A stretch of DNA of 18,969 bases from CAZDQL01 sp964507325 (lineage in GTDB: Bacteria; Planctomycetota; UBA1135; GCA-002686595): the NCBI GenBank assembly GCA_964507325.1, contig CAZDQL010000114.1:1-18969 (forward strand), in the 5' to 3' direction. Both the position numbers and the translations under genes were made by a program. Positions within the stretch are counted from its first letter, which is position 1. Each line of letters begins with the position of its first letter. Positions 8,064 to 14,841 of the stretch are shown piece by piece. Below the pieces are notes generated by a model. That model ran no database searches. It was not told the DNA's origin and saw only the letters and a list, made by a program, of their open reading frames with translations.

Positions 8064-9719
8064 ATGGCTCGCACCCTCGCAGCCGCGCGGCTTCCGCTGG
8101 CACTCGTCACGGTGCTGCTGGTGGCGGTCGCGTTGCGGCTGCCCAACTACTGCCAGAGCATCTGGTTCGACGAGGCGTGCATGTCGACGCAGCGAACCGG
8201 GACCTGGGCCCAGCTCCTGACCACCGCCTACGTCGACATCCACCCGCCCTTCTACATCACGTTCATGTACCTCTGGAACGCCGTCTTCGGCGACTCGGAG
8301 GTGTCGATGCGGCTGCCGGCCCTGCTCTGCGGCCTGGCGAGCATCCCGCTGGTCTTCACCGTCGGCGATCGGCTGCTCGGCCGTCGCGCCGCCTGGTGGG
8401 CCGTGCTGCTGATGTGCCTGTCCCCGGTGCACATCTGGTACTCGATCGAGGCGCGGCATTACACGCTGATGGTGTTCCTGACGCTCGCCGCGGTGATGCT
8501 CTTCCAGAGGCTGCTCGACGGGCGGCGGTCCCGCGGGGCGTGGCGGCTCTACGTCGTAGTGCTGCTCTTGATGCTGGTAGTCCACTACTACCTGGCGGTC
8601 TACGTGCTCCTGCTCGGGCTGCTGGGGGCGCTGGCCGCACGCCGGGAAGCGGAGCGCGAGGTAGGGCGCCGCATCGCGATCGTCCACGCGGTCCTCTTGG
8701 TCCTGCTCGCCGGCTGGGTCGCGGTGCGGATGTCGCTGGCCGAGCTGGAGACCTCCCAGGGCTACATGCGAGCGTTCACGTTCGAGGAGCTGTACCGCTT
8801 CCTCTTCCAGTGGTCCTGGACCGGAAACTGCCTGCCTGCCGGACTGAGGCACGCGTCCTGGAATCCCCGTTGGGTGCTATGGGTGCTATTCCAGATCCTC
8901 GGTGTAGCGCTGTTCCTGCGCGGGCTGGTGGTCGTCCTCCGATCGAATCGCACGAAGCCGGAGGGGAGCCGCGTGTTGCTCTACATGCTGGCGGTCCCCG
9001 TGTTCCTCTTGGTCCTGCCGGGGCTGGGACTCGCCAATACCTACGTCGAGCGCAGCGCACTGCCGGCTCTGCCCTTCTTCCTCTTGGTGGTGGGAGCGGG
9101 GCTGGCCTCGCTGACGGTCAGGTGGGTAAGAGTTGCGGCGAGCGCCATGGTGCTCGCGATGTGCGCCGCGAACCTGACGGCCTACTACGTCTACGACGAC
9201 GAGTGGACCGTCTACAAGCCCCACCCGGACTGGCGCTCTACGGCGCGCTATCTGGGTGCGGAGGTCGACGCAGGCGGCGGGGGGCGGCCGGTCTTCACCT
9301 CGATGCCCAACCCGCGCAGCCTCTCCTACTACGACCGGCGCATCCAGTTCGAGCCGGGACTCGTGCCAATGACGGCCAGGACGGAGCAGATGGTGCGCAC
9401 CCTGGAGCGCAAGTTGGGCCCTTGCCTGGGCGGCGCGCTGGCTCGGGTGGCGCAGGCCACCGCGCGCGAATTCGAGCGGGGCAAGGCCGAGGCGCGGGCG
9501 GGCGCGGAGCTGCTCGTCCATCGCGTTGGCGACGGCAGGCTGAGCGCACTGAAGCTCGGCGAGCGCAGGCTCGACGGCATCTTCTACGTTGTGAAGAACC
9601 GCTGGCACCCGCCTCGCGATGAGGCAGTCCCCAGGCTCGTGACCGATCCCCGCTTGCGGGTTCTCGAAACCGTGGAGTACGGTGGAGTGACGGTCTACAA
9701 GGTGCAGGAAGGGAATTGA
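8064..9719 (+). CDS. GT-C family membrane glycosyltransferase (GT39/ArnT-like)
   Basis: This 551-residue polytopic membrane protein has about ten hydrophobic segments within residues 10-375 and a soluble C-terminal part (about 376-551). The first outward loop contains FDEACM (D36-E37), the acidic pair typical of GT-C enzymes, and HPPFY (60-64), as in GT39 mannosyltransferases and ArnT. Such enzymes use a polyprenyl-phosphate sugar as donor and transfer it to a protein, lipid or glycan outside the cytoplasmic membrane. The acceptor and sugar are not deducible. GGGAG (8048-8052) lies 11 bases before the ATG, and the gene begins 8 bases after the aminotransferase stop. Its stop overlaps the next gene's start, which pairs it with the GT2 enzyme. 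Confidence 0.87.
   Translation: MARTLAAARLPLALVTVLLVAVALRLPNYCQSIWFDEACMSTQRTGTWAQLLTTAYVDIHPPFYITFMYLWNAVFGDSEVSMRLPALLCGLASIPLVFTVGDRLLGRRAAWWAVLLMCLSPVHIWYSIEARHYTLMVFLTLAAVMLFQRLLDGRRSRGAWRLYVVVLLLMLVVHYYLAVYVLLLGLLGALAARREAEREVGRRIAIVHAVLLVLLAGWVAVRMSLAELETSQGYMRAFTFEELYRFLFQWSWTGNCLPAGLRHASWNPRWVLWVLFQILGVALFLRGLVVVLRSNRTKPEGSRVLLYMLAVPVFLLVLPGLGLANTYVERSALPALPFFLLVVGAGLASLTVRWVRVAASAMVLAMCAANLTAYYVYDDEWTVYKPHPDWRSTARYLGAEVDAGGGGRPVFTSMPNPRSLSYYDRRIQFEPGLVPMTARTEQMVRTLERKLGPCLGGALARVAQATAREFERGKAEARAGAELLVHRVGDGRLSALKLGERRLDGIFYVVKNRWHPPRDEAVPRLVTDPRLRVLETVEYGGVTVYKVQEGN
9706..9713 (+). promoter_or_regulatory. Shine-Dalgarno that supports the TTG start of the GT2 gene
   Basis: AGGAAGGG lies just before the TTG at 9716; its AGGA core is 6 bases from that codon. 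A second purine-rich run (GGGGAGGAGG, about 9738-9748) precedes a GTG at 9753, but that GTG is in the wrong frame. The first in-frame ATG comes too late to keep the conserved N-terminal strand. Confidence 0.6.
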
Positions 9720-10483
9720 CTCGAGCTTCAGACGGTTCGGGGAGGAGGCGTAGTGGGGATTCCCCTCCCGCATGCGATCTGTCCTTGGTCGTCGCCTGCT
9801 ACAACGAAGAGCCGCACCTCGAGGAGTCCGTCGACGAGATCGTCAGGACCCTCGACGCCACGCACTACAGCTACGAGGTGATCTTCATCGACGACCTGAG
9901 CTCGGACGGCACGCGGCGCATCATCGAGCGGATCACCGACGGCCACCTGAACAGGACGCGGGTCTTCCACGAGCGGAACGTGGGTCGCGGCGGCACCGTG
10001 CAGGAGGGGTTCCTGCTGGCGCGGGGCCGGATCGTCGGCTTCCTCGACATCGACCTCGAGGTGCACAGCCGCTACATCCCCTCCATGATCCAAGCGATCG
10101 ACGACGGGCACGACGGAGCCACGGCCTACCGGGTGTACAAGGTTGGGTTGCGGCCCGATCACCTGCTGCGACACGTCTTGAGTCGGGGCTACCGGGTCCT
10201 GTGTCGGGCGTTCTTGCGCGTGCCCTTCCGGGACACGGAGACGGGCTACAAGTTCTTCGACCGAGCAGCGATCTTGCCCGTTCTCGAGCGGCTCGAGCAC
10301 AAGGGGTGGTTCTGGGACACCGAGATCATGGTGCAGGCTCACTTGCACGGCCTGAAGATTGCAGAGATCCCGTGCCTGTTCCTGCACCGCTCCGACAAGG
10401 CGTCGACCGTACGCGTCTTCAGGGACGTCTTCAGCTACCTGGCCGCCCTGGTGAGGTTCCGCAGGCGCATCCGCAACCAGTGA
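9716..10483 (+). CDS. Family 2 glycosyltransferase (polyprenyl-phosphate sugar synthase-like)
   Basis: The 255-residue GT-A protein has LSLVVACYNEE (22-32), FIDDLSSDGT (57-66), NVGRGGTV (88-95), the metal/nucleotide-binding DID (111-113), TGYKFF and GWFWDTE. These are hallmarks of the DPM1/GtrB-like branch of GT2, which charges a polyprenyl phosphate with a sugar from a nucleotide donor. No membrane segment is present, so it would act at the inner membrane face. It starts with TTG inside the sequence TTGA, overlapping the stop of the GT39-like gene by 4 bases. This implies translational coupling. A simple inference is that this enzyme makes the lipid-linked donor used by the preceding GT-C enzyme. 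Confidence 0.87.
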   Translation: MTRASDGSGRRRSGDSPPACDLSLVVACYNEEPHLEESVDEIVRTLDATHYSYEVIFIDDLSSDGTRRIIERITDGHLNRTRVFHERNVGRGGTVQEGFLLARGRIVGFLDIDLEVHSRYIPSMIQAIDDGHDGATAYRVYKVGLRPDHLLRHVLSRGYRVLCRAFLRVPFRDTETGYKFFDRAAILPVLERLEHKGWFWDTEIMVQAHLHGLKIAEIPCLFLHRSDKASTVRVFRDVFSYLAALVRFRRRIRNQ

Positions 10484-10510
10484 CCTCCTGACGGCGGTTA
10501 GGATGAGGCG

Positions 10511-11782
10511 ATGAGACGCCCTCACCTGGCACAGATGCTGTTGCTCACTTTGGCATCCGCGCTACCGGCGAGCGGGGGTGACATCTCGCAGGCCGTCGAC
10601 CAGTCTCCTCCGGCCGTGGACATCGCCACCGGCAGCGAGATCCCCTCCGAAGGCTACTGCGACCAGCCCTACGTGGTGAAGCTCGCCGACGGGACGTGGC
10701 TCTGCACCATGACGACGGGCAAGGGTCATGAAGGGCAGAGCGGGCAGCACATCGTCTCCTGCCGCAGTCGGGATCGGGGTGAGTCGTGGGGCCCCCTGGT
10801 CGACATCGAACCGGCCGCTGGTCCCGAGGCGTCGTGGGTCATGCCCTATCTGACGGAGAACGGCCGCGTCTACGCCTTCTACACCTACAACGCCGCCGAC
10901 ATGCGCTCGGTGATCGCCGACACCGAGTACAGCAGAGGCCGGGTCGACACCCTTGGCGAGTACGCCGTCAAGTACTCGGACGACGGTGGGCGCACCTGGT
11001 CGCGCAAGCGCTGGTTCATCCCCGTGCGAGAGGCGGCGATCGACCGCGAGAACCCCTACCAGGGGAAGGTGCGCTTCTTCTGGGGCGTGGGGAAGCCGAT
11101 CCGACACGAGGGGGCGCTGTACCTCGGGTTCTCCAAGATCGGCCGCTTCGGGGAGGGCTTCATCGCCGTCAGCGAGTCGTGGTTCTTGCGCTGCGGCAAC
11201 ATCGAGAGCGAGCGCGATCCCTCCAAGCTCGAGTGGGAGACCCTCCCCGAGGGCGACATCGGTCTGCGCTCCCCGGAGGGCTCGATCGCGGAGGAGGTGA
11301 ACCTCACGAGCCTCTCCGACGGCAGTCTCTTCTGCACCTACCGCACGGTGGCCGGCCACCCCTGCCACGCCTACTCGCGAGATGATGGCAGGACCTGGAG
11401 CGGCCCCGCGTTCATGACCTTCCGGCCCGGTGGGAAGCTGGTCGACCACCCGCGTGCCGCCAACTTCGTCCGGAGGCTCACCGAGGGTCCCTATGCGGGG
11501 AGGTTCATCTACTGGTTTCACAACCACGGAGGGACCGGCTATCAGGGGCGGAATCCCGCCTATCTGCTCGGAGGGGTCGAGCGCGATGGTGAGCAAGGGA
11601 GGGTCATACACTGGGGCGAGCCTGTCGCCGTGCTGTATCACCAGGACGAACAGGTGCGCATCAGCTATCCGGACTTCACCTGGGACGACGGCCTCTACAT
11701 CACCGAGACGCAGAAGACCACGGCGCGGGTACACAGAATCCCTGATGCCCTTTTGAAGCGCCTCTGGATCGAAGACGAGTGA
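10511..11782 (+). CDS. Secreted sialidase-superfamily (BNR/Asp-box) protein
   Basis: The 423-residue protein has a signal peptide (basic MRRPHLAQ, then a hydrophobic core, cleavage near ASALPASG at 16-23). Three Asp-box motifs mark a sialidase-type propeller: SRDRGESWG (86-94), SDDGGRTWS (156-164) and SRDDGRTWSG (289-298). The CDQPYVVKLADGTWLC region (50-65) occupies the place of the sialidase first blade. I do not see the full catalytic set of true neuraminidases, so a glycosidase or lyase of another specificity, or a binding role, is possible. AGGA (10500-10503) lies 7 bases before the ATG. It sits 27 bases after the GT2 gene and 20 before the GH106 gene, within the cluster. Confidence 0.8.
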   Translation: MRRPHLAQMLLLTLASALPASGGDISQAVDQSPPAVDIATGSEIPSEGYCDQPYVVKLADGTWLCTMTTGKGHEGQSGQHIVSCRSRDRGESWGPLVDIEPAAGPEASWVMPYLTENGRVYAFYTYNAADMRSVIADTEYSRGRVDTLGEYAVKYSDDGGRTWSRKRWFIPVREAAIDRENPYQGKVRFFWGVGKPIRHEGALYLGFSKIGRFGEGFIAVSESWFLRCGNIESERDPSKLEWETLPEGDIGLRSPEGSIAEEVNLTSLSDGSLFCTYRTVAGHPCHAYSRDDGRTWSGPAFMTFRPGGKLVDHPRAANFVRRLTEGPYAGRFIYWFHNHGGTGYQGRNPAYLLGGVERDGEQGRVIHWGEPVAVLYHQDEQVRISYPDFTWDDGLYITETQKTTARVHRIPDALLKRLWIEDE

Positions 11783-11790
11783 GGGGAGGA
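11783..11790 (+). promoter_or_regulatory. Shine-Dalgarno supporting the ATG start of the GH106 lipoprotein
   Basis: GGGGAGGA is 12 bases before the ATG at 11803, slightly long spacing. A GTG at 11779 overlaps the previous stop (GTGA) and would add eight residues, but it would put this purine run inside the coding region. The lipoprotein signal begins naturally at the ATG. Confidence 0.5.
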
Positions 11791-11802
11791 CTCCACACTG
11801 CA

Positions 11803-14337
11803 ATGAGACTGCTGGTGCTCTTGCCGCTGCTGATTCTGCTGGCAGCGTGTCGCACTCCCGATGCAGAGGCAGACGAGCTGGCCAGCGGCGCATTCGAGTG
11901 GCCCGAGCCATCGACGGAGAATCGGCCGGGCTGCTACTGGTGGTGGATGGGCAGTGCCGTCGACAAGAGAAACATCACCTGGAACCTCGAGAACCTGCAC
12001 GCGGCAGGCATCGGAGGCTGCACCCTCGTGCCGATCTACGGGGTCAAGGGGTATGAAGAGCACTACATCGGGCACCTGACGCCCGAGTGGGTGACGATGA
12101 TGAGCCACGCGGTGGCCGAAGCGGACCGGCTCGGCATGTGGATCGACATGACCACCGGCACCGGCTGGCCCTTCGGTGGCCCGATGATCTCCGACGAGGA
12201 CTGCGATGCCGCCGTGGTCTACGAGGAGGGCGAGCTCTCCTGGAAGTTCTCCGGAAGGAACGTGAAGCGCGCCGCGCCCGGCGGGGAAGGCCGAGCGATC
12301 AATCCCTATTCGCCGGCCGCGATGGAGGCCTATCTGGGGCACTTCGACCGGGCCTTCGATCGGCCAGGCGTCGAGCTGCCCCGAGCCATGTACCACGACT
12401 CCTTCGAGTTCAAGGGGAACTGGTGCTCGCGGTTCATGCAGGAGTTCGAGGAGCGCCGCGGCTACGACCTGAGGCCCCATCTCCCCGCCCTCTTCGGCAC
12501 CGGCGAGGAGGAGGTGGTGGCACGCATCAAGTGCGACTATCGCGAGACGCTCGCCGACCTGCATCTCGAGTATCTCCAGGCCTGGGTCGCGTGGTCGGAG
12601 AGCAAGGGGTGCAGCACGCGCAACCAGGCTCACGGCTCGCCGTCGAACCTCTTGGACCTCTACGCCGCTTGCGGCATCCCTGAGACGGAGACCTTCGGGG
12701 CCACTTCCTTCGAGATTCCCGGGATCCGCCGCGCAGAGGACAACGTGCGGCGCGACTTCCCCCAGCCTCTCATCAACAGGATGGCCTCCTCAGCGGCGCA
12801 CGTCGCGGGCAAGCCGCTGGTGGCGGCCGAGGCCTGCACCTGGGTGCGCAACCACTTCCGGGCCGCCCTGTCGCAGGTGAAGCCCGAGATCGACCAGCTC
12901 TTCCTCAATGGGATCAACCACGTCTTCCTCCACGGATCCTGCTACAGCCCCGAGGAAGCGCCCTGGCCGGGTTGGCTCTTCTACGCCTCGCTGCAGTACA
13001 ACCCGCGCAATGCCATCTGGCGCGATGCTCCCTACCTGAACGAGTACATTACGCGCTGCCAGTCGATCCTGCAGTCCGGGAGTCCCGACAACGACGTGGC
13101 GCTGTATTGGCCGGTGCACGACCTCTGGCAGGATCCCCGCGGGATGCAGCAGCAGCTCACGGTGCATCACGCCGGGTGGCTCGTCGATTCCACCTGCGGC
13201 AAGGCGGCGGCGCGGCTCGACGCGCAGGGGTACGGGTTCGACTTCATCTCCGACCGGCAGATCCTGGCCGGCGATGCCCAGGCCTTTCGAGTCGTTCTCG
13301 TGCCGCGCACGAAGTACCTGCCTCTGGCCACTCTGAGGATGCTGCTCGAATTGAACGACGGTGGGCTGCCGGTCCTCTTCCTCGAGGATCTGCCTGCCGA
13401 TGTTCCCGGATTCCTCGATGTGGCGGGGCGTCGGTCTCTGCTGAAGCGGCTGCTCCGCGGGCGTGGAGGCCTGACCGTCGAACCGGACGGCCTGCACCGG
13501 CGACTGGCCGCCGCCGGCGTCGTACGGGAACCGATGACGGACAGGGGGCTCGAGTTCATCCGGCGCACTCACGACGGGGGGCATCACTACTTCGTCGCCA
13601 ACATGGGCACCGAAGCGGTGGACTGCTGGGTCCCCTTGGGCGTGGCGTTCGAGAGCGCCATCCTGCTCGATCCCCGGTCGGGAAACAGCGGCCAGGCGCG
13701 CAGGCAGGAGGGCAACGCCGTGCACCTGCAGCTTCTTCCGGGAGAGACGCGCTTCATCAGGACCTTCCGGGATCTGGTCACCTCCGGTCCCCCGTGGCCG
13801 GCACACCGGGAGAGCGCTGGCCCAGCGATTGCGATCGACGGTCTCTGGCAGGTCACCTTCCTCGACGGAGGACCGGAGCTTCCCGCGCCCTTCACCACGA
13901 CCCGCCTGGAATCGTGGACGGGGCTGGGCGGCGACGAGGCCGTGCGCTTCGCGGGAACGGCGCGCTACGCCGTCGAATTCGACCTCCCTCGAGACGTGGT
14001 CGCCGATGAATGGCGGCTCGATCTGGGTGACGTGCGCGAGAGCGCCAGGGTGACGCTCAACGGCGAGGAGGTCGCTGCGCTCTGGTCCGTTCCGTACAGC
14101 GCCAAGGTAGGGAAGCACCTCGTCGCGGGCGTGAACCGGCTGGAGGTCGAGGTCACCAACCTCTCCGCCAACCGGATCTGCGATCTCGACCGCCGGGGAG
14201 TGCAGTGGAGGAACTTCCACGACATCAACTTCGTGGATCACAACTACAGGTCCTTCGACGCCACGCAGTGGCCGCTCACACCGTCCGGCCTGCTGGGCCC
14301 GGTGACGCTGGTGCCCATGAAGGAGATCGAGCCATGA
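11803..14337 (+). CDS. GH106-type glycoside hydrolase (alpha-L-rhamnosidase family), lipoprotein
   Basis: This 844-residue protein starts with a lipoprotein signal; the lipobox LAAC ends at C16, so it should be lipid-anchored in the envelope. Family features include CYWWWMG (44-50), NLENLHAAGIGG (61-72), TGTGWPFGGP (118-127), VAAEACTW (340-347) and GINHVFLHGSCYSP (370-383). They match the GH106 (alpha-L-rhamnosidase) TIM-barrel pattern. The C-terminal part (about 690-840) is a sugar-binding beta-sandwich as in GH2/GH106 enzymes (YAVEFDL, LDLGDVRESARVTLNG, GLLGPVTL). It is somewhat shorter than many GH106 members. Substrate would be a terminal rhamnose or related deoxysugar in a complex glycan; GH106-like planctomycete proteins are poorly characterised, so specificity is uncertain. 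It overlaps the next gene by 4 bases (ATGA). Confidence 0.82.
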   Translation: MRLLVLLPLLILLAACRTPDAEADELASGAFEWPEPSTENRPGCYWWWMGSAVDKRNITWNLENLHAAGIGGCTLVPIYGVKGYEEHYIGHLTPEWVTMMSHAVAEADRLGMWIDMTTGTGWPFGGPMISDEDCDAAVVYEEGELSWKFSGRNVKRAAPGGEGRAINPYSPAAMEAYLGHFDRAFDRPGVELPRAMYHDSFEFKGNWCSRFMQEFEERRGYDLRPHLPALFGTGEEEVVARIKCDYRETLADLHLEYLQAWVAWSESKGCSTRNQAHGSPSNLLDLYAACGIPETETFGATSFEIPGIRRAEDNVRRDFPQPLINRMASSAAHVAGKPLVAAEACTWVRNHFRAALSQVKPEIDQLFLNGINHVFLHGSCYSPEEAPWPGWLFYASLQYNPRNAIWRDAPYLNEYITRCQSILQSGSPDNDVALYWPVHDLWQDPRGMQQQLTVHHAGWLVDSTCGKAAARLDAQGYGFDFISDRQILAGDAQAFRVVLVPRTKYLPLATLRMLLELNDGGLPVLFLEDLPADVPGFLDVAGRRSLLKRLLRGRGGLTVEPDGLHRRLAAAGVVREPMTDRGLEFIRRTHDGGHHYFVANMGTEAVDCWVPLGVAFESAILLDPRSGNSGQARRQEGNAVHLQLLPGETRFIRTFRDLVTSGPPWPAHRESAGPAIAIDGLWQVTFLDGGPELPAPFTTTRLESWTGLGGDEAVRFAGTARYAVEFDLPRDVVADEWRLDLGDVRESARVTLNGEEVAALWSVPYSAKVGKHLVAGVNRLEVEVTNLSANRICDLDRRGVQWRNFHDINFVDHNYRSFDATQWPLTPSGLLGPVTLVPMKEIEP

Positions 14338-14825
14338 TCCGCCCGGTGAACGAGGACGATGCCGACGCGATCTGCCGCATCCAGAACCACTACATCGAGA
14401 GCTCCATCTTCACCTTCGAGGAGGAGGCCATCTCCAGCGCGGGGATGGGTGAGCGCATCGAGGAGGTGACGGCAGCTCTCCCCTGGCTGGTCTACGTGGA
14501 TGAGGGAGAGCTCCTCGGCTACGCCTACGCCAGCCGCTGGAAGGGCCGCTGCGCCTATCGCCACTCGGTGGAGAGCACGATCTATCTCGCCCCCGGCGCA
14601 ACGGGTCGCGGTATCGGTAAGCAGCTCTACGACGAGCTGATGGCGTCCCTCGGGGAGCGCGGCTACCACACCGTCATCGCGGGAATCGCTCTCCCCAACC
14701 CCGTCAGCATTGCGCTGCACGAAAGGCTGGGTTTCGAGAAGGTCGCCCACTTCAAGGAGGTGGGCTGGAAGTTCGAGCGCTGGATCGATGTGGGCTACTG
14801 GGAGCTCCTCCTCCGCACGAGATGA
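14334..14825 (+). CDS. GNAT N-acetyltransferase (phosphinothricin/MnaT-like)
   Basis: The 163-residue GNAT protein resembles the Pat/YncA (MnaT) group: IRPVNEDDADAI (2-13), GYAYASRWKGRCAYRHSVE (62-80), the acetyl-CoA loop ATGRGIGK (89-96), GIALPNPVSIALHERLGF (117-134) and the C-terminal W-IDVGYWE. Known members acetylate amino-acid analogues such as phosphinothricin or methionine sulfoximine. Start: ATG at 14334 overlaps the GH106 stop in ATGA, with AGGAG (14321-14325) 8 bases upstream, so translation is likely coupled. Given its position in a glycan cluster with a WecE homologue, acetylation of an amino sugar (a WecD-like step) is an alternative; WecD is also a GNAT protein but of a different subgroup. 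This is inference only. Confidence 0.83.
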   Translation: MIRPVNEDDADAICRIQNHYIESSIFTFEEEAISSAGMGERIEEVTAALPWLVYVDEGELLGYAYASRWKGRCAYRHSVESTIYLAPGATGRGIGKQLYDELMASLGERGYHTVIAGIALPNPVSIALHERLGFEKVAHFKEVGWKFERWIDVGYWELLLRTR

Positions 14826-14841
14826 GTACTTGACGCTGGTG

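Noticed and set aside
10511..11782. Calling the stand-alone Asp-box protein a true neuraminidase
   Set aside because: Asp boxes mark the fold only, and I could not place the full arginine triad and Tyr/Glu pair, unlike in the fusion protein at 14842-17397.
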